A stretch of DNA of 64,000 nt from Pseudoxanthomonas daejeonensis (lineage in GTDB: Bacteria; Pseudomonadota; Gammaproteobacteria; Xanthomonadales; Xanthomonadaceae): contig NZ_PDWN01000003.1 in assembly GCF_010093205.1 (NCBI RefSeq), positions 1 to 64,000 of the forward strand, read 5' to 3'. Made by a program: the position numbers and the translations under genes. Within the stretch, counting starts at the first letter, position 1. Each line of letters starts with the position of its first letter. The notes under the pieces were generated by a model, which was not told the origin of the DNA, did no database searches, and was given only the letters and a program-made list of their open reading frames with translations. Of this stretch, positions 50,269-60,325 are shown piece by piece.

Positions 50269-51650
50269 GGCGTGGCATCGGGCGCACGGCGCAGGCGCTG
50301 CTTGCCGTCGCGCTTTCGTTGGGGTCCCTGCCGGCACTCGCGCAGGAGGCCGCGCGGCTGCCGGAGCCGAACACCCGCGTGCCGCCGGGCGTCGTGCGCT
50401 ATGCGCCCACCGTGTTCCCCGACCGCGTCGTCGCCTCGCCGGCGCAGGCGGCGGCGACCGGCTTCTCGGTCGCATGGCGTACCGACGCGAGCGTCGACTC
50501 GCCGCTGCTGGAAGTGGTGGTGGCGGGCGACTCTCCCGACATGGGCGCGCCGGTACGGGCGAGGGCGACATCGCGCGAACTGCGTACCGAGAACGGCACG
50601 GCGCACCACCACCGTGCCGAGGTCGGCGGGCTGCAGCCGGACACGCTTTATGCCTGGCGCGTGCAGGGGGGCGGCACCTGGAGCGCCTGGCACCACACCC
50701 ACACAGCCGCGGCGTCCGGTGCGCCGCTGACCCTGCTGTACTTCGGCGATACCCAGAACAAGAACGTCAGCCTCACCACCCGCGTGGTGCGCGAGGCGAT
50801 GCGGCAGGCGCCAGACGCACGGCTGGCGCTGTTCGCCGGTGACCTGGTCAGCGGCGGCGATGGCGAGGACGACAACGAATGGGGCGAGTGGTTCGAAGCC
50901 GGCGGAGCACTGCCGACTTCGATGGTAGTCGCGCCGGCGCCGGGCAACCACGAATACTTCGAGGAGTTCGAGGACACCCCGCAGGAGCGCCGCGTGCTCG
51001 GCGCGCACTGGCCACTGCAGTTCGCGCTGCCCGGCAACGGGGCACCGGGTGCCGAGCGCACCAGCTACTGGTTCGACTACCAGGACGTGCGCGTGGCGGT
51101 CGTCGATGGCACCTCGGCACTGGACCTCGGCACGGCGCAGGCACAGGCACGCTGGCTGGAAAGCGTGCTGTCGGCCAGCACCGCGCGCTGGAACATCGTG
51201 TTGACCCACCAGCCGTTCTACTCGCCGCGCGAAGGCCGCGACAATGCGATGCTGCGCCGGCACCTGCTGCCGGTGATCCGCAGGCATCGCGTCGACCTGG
51301 TCCTGCAGGGTCACGACCATGTCTACGGGCGGCGCCTGGCGGGTGACGAGCCGACACCGGTGTTCGTGGTGTCCGTGGCCGGCGCCAAGCAGTACCGGCT
51401 GGCGGAACAGGCCCGCAAGACGATGCGGCCCGTCGCCGAGGACATCCAGCTGTTCCAGGTGCTGCGCATCGAGGGCGATCGGCTGCGCTACGAGGCGCGC
51501 ACCGCCACCGGGCGGCTCTACGATGCCTTCGAACTGGTGGACGAGGGCGACGCGAGGCGCTTGGTCGAGTTGCCTGAAGGTCGCATCGAGGAACGCAACT
51601 GCGCGCGGGCGCAGACCCTGAAGGGCCGCGCCGACCGGTGCTGGGAATGA
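50256..51650 (+). CDS. Exported purple-acid-phosphatase-like metallophosphoesterase
   Basis: 464 residues from GTG 50256, overlapping the phytase stop; TTG 50265 is an alternative. Signal peptide to PALAQEA (about 30). An N-terminal fibronectin-type domain (FSVAWRTDASVDSPLLEVVV, ARATSRELRTENGTAHHHRAEVGGLQPDTLYAWRV) is followed by the phosphatase domain with metal motifs FGDTQ, LFAGDLV, APGNHEYF, VLTHQPFY and LQGHDHVYGR, all intact. These use an Fe/Zn or Fe/Mn centre to release phosphate from monoesters. It is in a run with the phytase-like and pyrophosphatase genes. Confidence 0.88.
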   Translation: MHALRRGIGRTAQALLAVALSLGSLPALAQEAARLPEPNTRVPPGVVRYAPTVFPDRVVASPAQAAATGFSVAWRTDASVDSPLLEVVVAGDSPDMGAPVRARATSRELRTENGTAHHHRAEVGGLQPDTLYAWRVQGGGTWSAWHHTHTAAASGAPLTLLYFGDTQNKNVSLTTRVVREAMRQAPDARLALFAGDLVSGGDGEDDNEWGEWFEAGGALPTSMVVAPAPGNHEYFEEFEDTPQERRVLGAHWPLQFALPGNGAPGAERTSYWFDYQDVRVAVVDGTSALDLGTAQAQARWLESVLSASTARWNIVLTHQPFYSPREGRDNAMLRRHLLPVIRRHRVDLVLQGHDHVYGRRLAGDEPTPVFVVSVAGAKQYRLAEQARKTMRPVAEDIQLFQVLRIEGDRLRYEARTATGRLYDAFELVDEGDARRLVELPEGRIEERNCARAQTLKGRADRCWE

Positions 51651-52330
51651 GCGGCGCCGTGCGTCCGCCCGCGGCCCGGGTGCGCCGGCGTGCCAAGCCC
51701 GTGTGCATGCGCGCCATGGCATGGCTCTGCCTGCTTGCGCTGCCATGGACCGCGGCCGCGCTGGAGCCGCAGGTGCGCCATCCGTTCCTCGCCACGCAGC
51801 CGGAACAGGCGCCGGACGAAGTGCTGCTGGCGGTCGAGATCCCCGCCGGCAGCTTCACCAAGTACGAGATCAACGAGGCAGGCCTGCTCTACGTCGACCG
51901 CTTCCAGTCGATGCCGGTGGCCCATCCGGCCAATTACGGTTCGATGCCGCGCACGCTGGCCGGCGACGGCGACCCGCTGGATGCGCTGGTGCTGACCCGC
52001 GAGCCGCTGAGTCCGGGCGTGCTGGTCAGGTTCCGCCCGATCGGCGTGCTGCGCATGCTCGACAAGGGCGAGCAGGACGAGAAGATCATCGGTGTGCCGA
52101 CCGACAAGGTCGATCCGACCTACGCCGGCATCCGCGACCTGGCCGACCTGCCGCTGGTCGAGCGCCAGCGCATCGAGGCGTTCTTCAGGGTCTACAAGGA
52201 CCTGCCCGAGGGCCGCAATCCGGTCGAACTGCATGGCTGGGGCGATGCCGCCGAGGCGAAGGCGAAGATCGCCGGGTCGCTGCGCCGGTTCGATGAGCAC
52301 GACGCGCAGGCAGGCAAGCCCGCGCGATAG
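51647..52330 (+). CDS. Exported inorganic pyrophosphatase
   Basis: 227 residues from ATG 51647, overlapping the previous stop by ATGA. An N-terminal hydrophobic stretch (MAWLCLLALPWTAAALEPQ, residues 24-42) acts as a signal, unlike the soluble cytosolic Ppa. The family motif DGDPLDAL holds three magnesium-binding aspartates; KYEINEAGLLYVDRFQSMPVAHPANYGSMPRTL and VYKDLPEGRNPVELHGWG are the other Ppa blocks. It splits pyrophosphate to two phosphates, presumably in the periplasm. Third gene of the phosphatase run; a strong hairpin follows. Confidence 0.88.
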   Translation: MSGAVRPPAARVRRRAKPVCMRAMAWLCLLALPWTAAALEPQVRHPFLATQPEQAPDEVLLAVEIPAGSFTKYEINEAGLLYVDRFQSMPVAHPANYGSMPRTLAGDGDPLDALVLTREPLSPGVLVRFRPIGVLRMLDKGEQDEKIIGVPTDKVDPTYAGIRDLADLPLVERQRIEAFFRVYKDLPEGRNPVELHGWGDAAEAKAKIAGSLRRFDEHDAQAGKPAR

Positions 52331-52360
52331 CGGCAAGGAGCGGAAGGGCTCGCCCGGAAA

Positions 52361-52392
52361 CGCGAACGCCCGGTCCAGGCCGGGCGTTCGCG
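52361..52392. terminator. Bidirectional hairpin between convergent genes
   Basis: 13-bp perfect stem CGCGAACGCCCGG / CCGGGCGTTCGCG with loop TCCAGG in the gap between the pyrophosphatase and aminotransferase genes. No U-run, so it may act as a strong RNA end rather than a classical terminator. Confidence 0.65.
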
Positions 52393-52414
52393 CATGCGCA
52401 GGATGGGGAAGTGC

Positions 52415-53911
52415 TCAGGCCGCCGAGGCCTGCTCCCGTTGCGGACCCTCGCGCAGGGCGCGACCGACCAGCGACACCAGCAGGTCGAGCTCTTCCTCGT
52501 CCATGCCGAAGTGCGGGGTGAAGCGCAGCGAGTTCTCGCCGCCGTGGATCACGTTGACGCCCTGCTGGCGCAACCATTCCTCGGTGGAGCCGGCGCCGTA
52601 GCACTTGAACTGGGGGGCCAGTTCGCACGAGAACAGCAGGCCGGTGCCCTGGACCTTGGTGATCAGGCCACCGAGTTCGGCCTTGAGGCGTTCGAGTTTC
52701 TGCACGGCCTGTGCGCCGCGCACGCGGATGTTCTCGCGCACCTGCGGGGTCAGCAGGGCCAGCGTCGCGCAGGCCACTTCCAGCGCGCGCGGATTGGTGG
52801 TCATGGTGTTGCCGTACACGCCCTTGCGGTACAGCGAGGCGGCGTGCGCGGTCACCGCCAGCACCGACAGCGGGAACTGGGCGGCGTTGAGCGCCTTGGA
52901 GTAGGTCTCCATGTCCGGCGGTTCGACGCCCTCGAAGCCGGGGTAGTCGACCAGCGAGAGCACGCCATGCGCGCGCAGGCCGGCCTGGATCGAATCGATC
53001 AGCAACAGGCTGCCGTGGTCGCGGGTCAGTTCGCGCGCGGCGGCGTAGAACTCCACCGGCACGGCGCGGCCCGGGTCGCCTTCGCCCATGACCGGCTCCA
53101 GGAACACCGCTTCGATGAACCAGCCTTTCGTCGCCGCGTCGGCGAAGGCCTGGCGCAGCGCGGCCACGTCGTAGGGCGGGATCACGATCACCGAGTCCTC
53201 GCCGCGGTAGCTGGCCAGGTGCTGCACGTAGGCGCGGCGGCTGGAATCGGAATACAGGCCCGGGCGGTCGGTCCGGCCATGGAAGCTGCCCTTGACCACG
53301 ACGCGCTTGATCGTCGCGCCGGCGTGGCGCGCGCCCGGGTCGGTCTGAAGCTTGGCGGCGATGTCGACGATGCGGGTGGCCAGGCCCACGGCTTCGGAGC
53401 CGGAGTTGAGGCACATGAAGCGCTCGTAGGGGCAACCGCCGCGGGACTGCCCGATTTCCCGGCGCAGCGCGCCGATGAAGCGGTGCTGGGCCAGGTTGGG
53501 GGTCATCACGTTGGCCATCACCTGCGGCCGGGCCATCGCCTCGAGCACCGCGGCCGGGGCGTGGCCGAAGCCGAGCATCCCGTAGCCGCCGGCGTCGTAC
53601 AGCACGGCGCCCTTGAGGGTCACCACCCAGGGGCCACGCGCGGCGAGGGCGACATAGGGGGTGATGCAGTCGTCGGCATAGAAGTTGACGAAGCCGGCCT
53701 GCAGCGCCTCGATCTGCGCGCTTTCGTCCAGGTCGAGCAGCCCGGTGATGTCATTGCGCAGGCGGGCGTACTCCGCAGCGGCAGCCTCGATGGCGGCGGA
53801 CAGGTCCGGATGCGAGCCCGCCAGGCGGGTGACGCTGGCGTCGTCCAGGCCGGCGGTCAGGCGTTGGCCTGCGTGCGAGCGCAGAGGGGCGAGGGGGGCA
53901 AGGACGGACAT
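52415..53911 (-). CDS. Class III aminotransferase-like PLP enzyme
   Basis: 498 residues from ATG 53911 (GGGAGATCC upstream). Fold type I features: GAVLYDAGGYGMLGFGHAPAAVLEAM, CLNSGSEAVGLATRIVDI (phosphate-binding), GSFHGRTDRPGLYSDSSRRAY, LIDSIQAGLRAHGVL (Asp pairing with pyridine nitrogen) and METYSKALNAAQFPLSV with the Schiff-base Lys. The Asp-containing motif lacks the usual E-V-Q following it (SIQAG). Substrate unknown; the adjacent Lrp-type regulator suggests amino-acid metabolism. Its promoter region faces the Lrp gene. Confidence 0.8.
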   Translation of the reverse strand: MSVLAPLAPLRSHAGQRLTAGLDDASVTRLAGSHPDLSAAIEAAAAEYARLRNDITGLLDLDESAQIEALQAGFVNFYADDCITPYVALAARGPWVVTLKGAVLYDAGGYGMLGFGHAPAAVLEAMARPQVMANVMTPNLAQHRFIGALRREIGQSRGGCPYERFMCLNSGSEAVGLATRIVDIAAKLQTDPGARHAGATIKRVVVKGSFHGRTDRPGLYSDSSRRAYVQHLASYRGEDSVIVIPPYDVAALRQAFADAATKGWFIEAVFLEPVMGEGDPGRAVPVEFYAAARELTRDHGSLLLIDSIQAGLRAHGVLSLVDYPGFEGVEPPDMETYSKALNAAQFPLSVLAVTAHAASLYRKGVYGNTMTTNPRALEVACATLALLTPQVRENIRVRGAQAVQKLERLKAELGGLITKVQGTGLLFSCELAPQFKCYGAGSTEEWLRQQGVNVIHGGENSLRFTPHFGMDEEELDLLVSLVGRALREGPQREQASAA

Positions 53912-54011
53912 GCGGATCTCCCGGACAAAGGGCCCTGACAATGGGCTATCAGCCTATTATCTGGATGGGATCGTCGATTGGCAGCTATGATCCGCGCAGG
54001 AATCCATTGAA

Positions 54012-54030
54012 TTTCGTCGAATCGACGAAA
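54012..54030. promoter_or_regulatory. 19-bp palindromic operator upstream of the Lrp-type gene
   Basis: TTTCGTCGAATCGACGAAA: two 9-bp arms around a single A, perfect. It ends 13 bases before the regulator start, so binding would block its own transcription or translation and could also affect the divergent aminotransferase gene. Confidence 0.7.
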
Positions 54031-54043
54031 CCGGACGGGCGAA

Positions 54044-54475
54044 TTGAAGATCACCGATGCCGACGAACAGCTCCTGTCCCTGCTCAGGGAGGACGCGCGC
54101 GCCTCGACCGCGCAGATCGCGCGCCGTCTCGACCTGTCGCGGACCACGGTGCAGAGCCGGATCGACCGGCTCGAGCGCGCCGGCGTGATCCGCGGCTACA
54201 CCGTGCGCGTGGACGAAGGCGTGGAGCAGGCGCGGATCCGGGCGCACATCATGATCACCGTGTTTCCCAAGAAGATGGCTGTGGTGGTCAAGGAACTGCA
54301 CGCGATCCCGGAAGTGCGCACGCTGCAGTCCGTCAGCGGCACTTACGACCTGGTCGCGCTGGGCGTGGTGGCCGACGTGCACCAGATGGACCTGCTGACC
54401 GACCGGATCGGCGCGATCGACGGGGTCGAGCGCACCTCCTCGGCCATCGTGCTGTCGACCAAGTTCGAGCGCTGA
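54044..54475 (+). CDS. Lrp/AsnC family transcriptional regulator
   Basis: 143 residues from TTG 54044, no ATG being in frame nearby. N-terminal HTH (DEQLLSLLREDARASTAQIARRLDLSRTTVQSRIDRLERAGVIRGYTV) and a C-terminal RAM effector domain (IRAHIMITVFPKKMAVVVKELHAIPEVRTLQSVSGTYDLVALGVV) that binds amino acids between subunits. Divergent from the class III aminotransferase with the palindrome above in between; likely its local regulator. The effector is not known. Confidence 0.9.
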   Translation: MKITDADEQLLSLLREDARASTAQIARRLDLSRTTVQSRIDRLERAGVIRGYTVRVDEGVEQARIRAHIMITVFPKKMAVVVKELHAIPEVRTLQSVSGTYDLVALGVVADVHQMDLLTDRIGAIDGVERTSSAIVLSTKFER

Positions 54476-54553
54476 GGCTTCGCGGGCCAACCGGGGCGGG
54501 CCGCTACAATGGGCGGCTTCCACCCGCGCCCAGGCGCCCGCCGAACCGCTGCC

Positions 54554-55621
54554 TTGAAGAAGTCCGATTTCAACTACGCGCTGCCTGAGGAACTGATCGC
54601 CCAGGCCCCGCTGGCGGAGCGATCCGCCAGCCGGTTGCTGCTCGTGCCGCCGGTCACGGGTGCGTTCTCCGACCTGCAGGTGCGCGACCTGCCCGGGTTG
54701 CTGCAGCCGGGCGACCTGCTCGTGTTCAACGACACCCGGGTGATCCCGGCGCGCCTGTTCGGACAGAAGGACAGCGGCGGCCGGGTCGAGATCCTGATCG
54801 AACGGCTGCTGCCCGGCGAGCAGGCGCGTGCCCAGGTACGCGCAAGCAAGTCGCCCAAGCCGGGCAGCAAGATCGCGCTGGACGGCGGCGGCCGGGCCGA
54901 GGTGCTGGGTCGCGATGGCGAGTTCTACGACCTGCGCTTCGAGGTCAAGGGCGGACTGGAGGCGTGGCTGCTGAAGGTCGGCCGCCTGCCATTGCCGCCC
55001 TACATCCGCCGCGAGCCGGGCCAGGACGATGCCGAGCGCTACCAGACCGTGTTCGCCAGGCAGGTGGGCGCCGTGGCCGCGCCCACCGCCGGCCTGCACT
55101 TCGACGAGCCGCTGCTGGCCACGCTGCGCGAGCGCGGAGTGCAGTTCGGACACGTGACCCTGCACGTGGGCGCGGGCACCTTCCAGCCGGTGCGGGTGGA
55201 CGACGTGCGCCAGCACACCATGCACAGCGAATGGCTCAACGTCGGCGCCGAGCTCGTCGCGCAGGTGAGGCGCACGCGCGAAGCCGGGGGCAGGGTGGTG
55301 GCGGTGGGTACGACGGTGGTGCGCGCGCTCGAGAGCGCGATGCGCGACGGCGAGCTCGCGCCTTTTGCCGGCGAAACCCGTATTTTCATCTTCCCCGGCT
55401 ACCGGATCCGCAGCGTCGACGCGCTGCTGACCAACTTCCACCTGCCCGAAAGCACCTTGCTGATGCTGGTGTCGGCCTTCGCCGGCAAAGAGCGGGTGTT
55501 CGATGCCTACCGCCACGCGGTGGAGCAGCGTTACCGCTTCTTCTCCTACGGCGACGCGATGCTGCTGTGGGGGCAGGATTCCCAGGCGCGAAGACGCGCC
55601 GCAGCCACTGCCTGGGCCTAG
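54554..55621 (+). CDS. queA: S-adenosylmethionine:tRNA ribosyltransferase-isomerase
   Basis: 355 residues from TTG 54554 ((M)KKSDFNYALPEELIAQAPLAERSASRL), which gives the family length; ATG 54509 would add 15 extra residues. Key blocks: LLVFNDTRVIPARLFGQK, PLPPYIRREPGQDDAERYQTVFA, AAPTAGLHFDEPLLATL, HVGAGTFQPVRVDDV and GTTVVRALES, with LTNFHLPESTLLMLVSAFAG. It transfers ribose from SAM to 7-aminomethyl-7-deazaguanine in tRNA for queuosine. tgt follows by 102 bp. Confidence 0.95.
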   Translation: MKKSDFNYALPEELIAQAPLAERSASRLLLVPPVTGAFSDLQVRDLPGLLQPGDLLVFNDTRVIPARLFGQKDSGGRVEILIERLLPGEQARAQVRASKSPKPGSKIALDGGGRAEVLGRDGEFYDLRFEVKGGLEAWLLKVGRLPLPPYIRREPGQDDAERYQTVFARQVGAVAAPTAGLHFDEPLLATLRERGVQFGHVTLHVGAGTFQPVRVDDVRQHTMHSEWLNVGAELVAQVRRTREAGGRVVAVGTTVVRALESAMRDGELAPFAGETRIFIFPGYRIRSVDALLTNFHLPESTLLMLVSAFAGKERVFDAYRHAVEQRYRFFSYGDAMLLWGQDSQARRRAAATAWA

Positions 55622-56860
<1,239 letters not shown>

Positions 56861-56912
56861 CCGGTAGCCCCCATGGGGAACCCCGGGCCGTAAAACCGGT
56901 CACAGGCAGGCC

Positions 56913-56941
56913 TTGCAACCGGCCCGGGTCGCCCCTATGGC
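56913..56941 (+). promoter_or_regulatory. Candidate promoter of yajC-secDF
   Basis: TTGCAA (56913-56918), 17-base spacer, TATGGC (56936-56941), 40 bp before the yajC ATG in the 120-bp gap after tgt. Confidence 0.5.
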
Positions 56942-56980
56942 ATACTCCGCGGCTATTTTCCGCAAAACTGGACGATCCCG

Positions 56981-57322
56981 ATGAGCTTCCTCGACCTCCT
57001 GATCCCGGCCGCCCATGCCCAGGCCGCCGGTGGCCAACCGCAGGGCGGCGGCTTCGGCATGCTGCTGTTCCCGATCATCCTGATCGCGATCATGTACTTC
57101 CTGATGATCCGCCCGCAGATGAAGCGGCAGAAGGAACACAAGGGCATGCTCGACAAACTGTCGCGCGGCGACGAGGTCATCACCTCGGGCGGCGTGGCCG
57201 GCACGGTCACCGACATCGGCGACAACTTCGTCACCGTCGAGATCGCCGACAACGTGCGCGTCCGCGTGCAGAAGGCGGCCATCGGCAACGTGCTGCCCAA
57301 GGGCACCCTGAAGTCCGCCTGA
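56981..57322 (+). CDS. yajC: Preprotein translocase subunit YajC
   Basis: 113 residues with one membrane span (GGGFGMLLFPIILIAIMYFLMI, residues 24-44) and the family core RPQMKRQKEHKGMLDKLSRGDEVITSGGVAGTVTDIGDNFVTVEIADNVRVRVQKAAIGNVLPKGTL. It associates with SecDF in the inner membrane. It is followed by secD after 58 bp. Confidence 0.95.
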   Translation: MSFLDLLIPAAHAQAAGGQPQGGGFGMLLFPIILIAIMYFLMIRPQMKRQKEHKGMLDKLSRGDEVITSGGVAGTVTDIGDNFVTVEIADNVRVRVQKAAIGNVLPKGTLKSA

Positions 57323-57380
57323 TCCTCCCGTCCCACCGATGAGCGTGGTCCCGCGGGGCGGGACCGCGCGGGGTCCCGCA

Positions 57381-59222
57381 ATGCTCGAATTTCCCCGCTG
57401 GAAGTACTTCGTCATCCTGCTGGTGCTGGCGCTCAGCGTGGTCTACGCGCTGCCCAACATCTACCAGAGTGACTACGCCGTACAGATCACCGGCAACCGT
57501 GGCGCGGCGCTGGATGATGCGCTGAAGACCCGGGTCGGTGGCTACCTCGAGGCCGCCGCCGTGCAGCCCAAGTCGGTGGCGGTGGAAGGCGACAGCCTGA
57601 TGGTCCGCCTGGCCGACGCCAACGCGCAGACCCTGGCCGCGGACGCGTTGCGCAGCAACCTGGGCGAGAACTACACCGTCGCCCTGAACCTGGCCTCCAA
57701 TGTGCCGCCGTGGCTGGACCGGATCGGCGCCGCTCCGATGGTGCTGGGCCTGGACCTTCAGGGCGGCGTGCACTTCGTGCTGCAGGTCGACCAGAAGGCC
57801 GCGCTGGAGAAGCGCGTCGATGCCTACGTGGAAGACGTGCGCGTGACCCTGCGCGACAACCGCATCCGCTACACCGCGGTCGACCGTCGCGCCGACCACA
57901 GCATCGCCATCACCCTGGCCTCCGACGCCGACCCGGCCAAGGCCCGCGAGCAGCTGGCCAAGGTGATGCCGACCCTGGCCGTGGAAGGCGCGGGCAGCCG
58001 TATGGTCGTGAGGATTCCGGAAGCCGAACTGGGTGCCATTTCCGAAGGTGCGCTGAAACAGAATATCGACACCCTGCGCAATCGCGTCAACGAGCTGGGC
58101 GTGGCCGAGCCGATCATCCAGCGCCAGGGCAACGACCGTATCGTCGTGCAGCTGCCCGGCGTGCAGGACACCGCGGCGGCCAAGCGCATGATCGGTGCTA
58201 CCGCGACGCTCGAATGGCGCGCGGTGATCGACGGCAATGCCGCCGATGCTGTCGCCAGCGGTCGCGTGCCACCGGAAGCCAAGGTTTTCTACCGCCGCAC
58301 CGGTGAGCCAGTTCTGCTGAGCAAGCGCGTGATTGTCACCGGGGATCAGATGCAGACCGCCTCGGCCATGGTTGACCAGAATGGCCAGCCGGGCGTCAGC
58401 GTGACCCTGAGCAACGTGGGCGGCGACCGCATGTTCGACTTCACCAGCGCCAACGTCGGCAAGCCGATGGCGGTGGTGTTCACCGAGCGCGTCCCGCAGG
58501 TGACCATGGTCAATGGTGAGGAGGTGCGCAGCTTCCGGGTCAGGGAAGAGGTGATCAACACCGCCACCATCCAAGGCGTATTCGGCAAGAATTTCCAGAC
58601 CACCGGTCTTGAGAAGGCCGAGGCCGAGGACCTGGCCAAGCTGCTGCGCGCCGGCTCGCTGGCCGCGCCGATGGACTTCGTCGAAGAGCGCATCGTCGGC
58701 CCGAGCCTGGGCGCGGAGAACGTGGAGCGCGGCGTGACCGCGGTGCTGTACGCGTTCCTGTTCACCCTGGTGTTCTTCGGCGTGTACTACCGCATGTTCG
58801 GCCTGATCACCGGCGTGGCGCTGATGTTCAACCTGCTGATCGTGGTCGCGGTCATGTCGCTGTTCGGCGCAACCATGACCTTGCCGGGCTTCGCCGGCCT
58901 GGCCCTGTCGATCGGCCTGTCGGTGGACGCCAACGTGCTGATCAACGAGCGCATCCGCGAGGAACTGCGTGCCGGCGTGCCGCCGAAGACCTCGATCGTC
59001 ACCGGTTACGACAAGGCCAGCGGCACCATCCTCGACGCCAACCTGACCGCGATCATCGCCGGCATCGCCCTGTACGCCTTCGGCACGGGCCCGCTGAAGG
59101 GCTTCGCCGTGACCCTGATGATCGGCATCCTGGCGTCGATGTTCACCGCCATCACCGTCTCGCGCGCGATCGTCACGCTGGTCTATGCCCGCCGCAAGAA
59201 GCTCAAGTCCCTGGCCATCTGA
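57381..59222 (+). CDS. secD: Protein translocase subunit SecD
   Basis: 613 residues from ATG 57381 (MLEFPRWKYFVILLVLALSVVYALPNIY), the common start; ATG 57339 would add 14 unlikely residues. P1 periplasmic domain (residues 35-425) includes LGLDLQGGVHFVLQVDQKAALEKRVDAYVEDVR; six membrane spans follow, with GAENVERGVTAVLYAFLFTLVFFGVYYRMFGL, the D-motif LSIGLSVDANVLINERIREEL and a C-terminal basic tail. It uses the proton gradient to complete secretion with SecF. Confidence 0.96.
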   Translation: MLEFPRWKYFVILLVLALSVVYALPNIYQSDYAVQITGNRGAALDDALKTRVGGYLEAAAVQPKSVAVEGDSLMVRLADANAQTLAADALRSNLGENYTVALNLASNVPPWLDRIGAAPMVLGLDLQGGVHFVLQVDQKAALEKRVDAYVEDVRVTLRDNRIRYTAVDRRADHSIAITLASDADPAKAREQLAKVMPTLAVEGAGSRMVVRIPEAELGAISEGALKQNIDTLRNRVNELGVAEPIIQRQGNDRIVVQLPGVQDTAAAKRMIGATATLEWRAVIDGNAADAVASGRVPPEAKVFYRRTGEPVLLSKRVIVTGDQMQTASAMVDQNGQPGVSVTLSNVGGDRMFDFTSANVGKPMAVVFTERVPQVTMVNGEEVRSFRVREEVINTATIQGVFGKNFQTTGLEKAEAEDLAKLLRAGSLAAPMDFVEERIVGPSLGAENVERGVTAVLYAFLFTLVFFGVYYRMFGLITGVALMFNLLIVVAVMSLFGATMTLPGFAGLALSIGLSVDANVLINERIREELRAGVPPKTSIVTGYDKASGTILDANLTAIIAGIALYAFGTGPLKGFAVTLMIGILASMFTAITVSRAIVTLVYARRKKLKSLAI

Positions 59223-59240
59223 CGGGAAGCAAACACACAC

Positions 59241-60206
59241 ATGAATATCTTCCCGCTGACCCTGATCCCGAACGACACCCGCATCGACTTCATGCGGATG
59301 CGCTGGGTGTCCCTGACCATCGCGGCGCTGCTGTTCGTCGCCTCGATCGGTACCGTCGTCGTCAATGGCTTCAACTACGCCCTGGACTTCACCGGCGGCA
59401 CCGTGGTCGAGGTGCGGTTCGACCATGCGGTCGACATCGATGGCGTGCGCGAACGCCTGGCTTCGGCCGGTTACGAGGGCGCGCAGGTGCAGAGTTTCGG
59501 CAGCGGCAACGACCTGCTGGTCCGCCTGCAGCCGCGCGATGGCCAGACCACCACCGATGCCAACAACCGCACGGCGCAGGAGGTGCTTGCCGCCGCGTCC
59601 CTGCCCGACAACGCCGCGAACCTGCAGCGCACGGAGTTCGTTGGCCCGCAGGTGGGTGACGAGCTGGCCCGCAACGGCCTGTACGCGGCGCTGTTCGTGG
59701 TGGTGGGCTTCCTGATCTACATCGGCGCCCGCTTCGAGTGGAAGTTCGCGGTCGTGGCCACCGCGACCACGTTGTTCGACGTGCTGGTGACGGCGGCGTT
59801 CTTCTCCTGGACCGGCCGCGATTTCGACCTGACCGTACTCGCCGGCCTGCTGGCGGTGATGGGCTTCTCGATCAACGATACCATCGTGGTGTTCGACCGC
59901 GTCCGCGAGAATTTCCGCAGCCTGCGCGTCGAGCCGCTGGAAGTGATGAACCGCTCGATCAACCAGACCCTGTCGCGCACGATCATCACCTCGGTGGTGT
60001 TCTTCCTGTCGGTGCTGGCGCTTTACCTGTACGGCGGCGGCTCGCTGGAAGGCCTGGCCATGAGCCAGATGATCGGTGCGGTGATCGGCACGCTGTCCTC
60101 GATCTTCATCGCCTGCCCGCTGCTGACGGTAGGTTTCCTCAAGGTCACCAAGCAGGACCTGCTGCCCAAGGCCAAGGACGAAGAGGCGCTGGCGCGGCGC
60201 CCGTAA
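59241..60206 (+). CDS. secF: Protein translocase subunit SecF
   Basis: 321 residues with six membrane spans. NALDFTGGTVVEVRF start region, GPQVGDELARNGLYAALFVVVGFLIYIGARFEWKFAVV, and the conserved FSINDTIVVFDRVRENFR loop with RSINQTLSRTIITS. The pair with secD is separated by 19 bp. A terminator follows the stop. Confidence 0.96.
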   Translation: MNIFPLTLIPNDTRIDFMRMRWVSLTIAALLFVASIGTVVVNGFNYALDFTGGTVVEVRFDHAVDIDGVRERLASAGYEGAQVQSFGSGNDLLVRLQPRDGQTTTDANNRTAQEVLAAASLPDNAANLQRTEFVGPQVGDELARNGLYAALFVVVGFLIYIGARFEWKFAVVATATTLFDVLVTAAFFSWTGRDFDLTVLAGLLAVMGFSINDTIVVFDRVRENFRSLRVEPLEVMNRSINQTLSRTIITSVVFFLSVLALYLYGGGSLEGLAMSQMIGAVIGTLSSIFIACPLLTVGFLKVTKQDLLPKAKDEEALARRP

Positions 60207-60230
60207 CAGGGCCGCGGCAACGCCACAGAA

Positions 60231-60258
60231 AAGCCGCCCCTCGGGGCGGCTTTTTCTT
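60231..60258 (+). terminator. Rho-independent terminator after secF
   Basis: AAGCCGCCCC-TC-GGGGCGGCTT followed by TTTCTTT, 24 bases past the secF stop. Confidence 0.9.
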
Positions 60259-60325
60259 TGACCGTGCCGCAGGTGCGGCAGGGATGGGAGGCCGGGATGC
60301 GGGCCGCGGGGGCGCCGCGCCTGGC

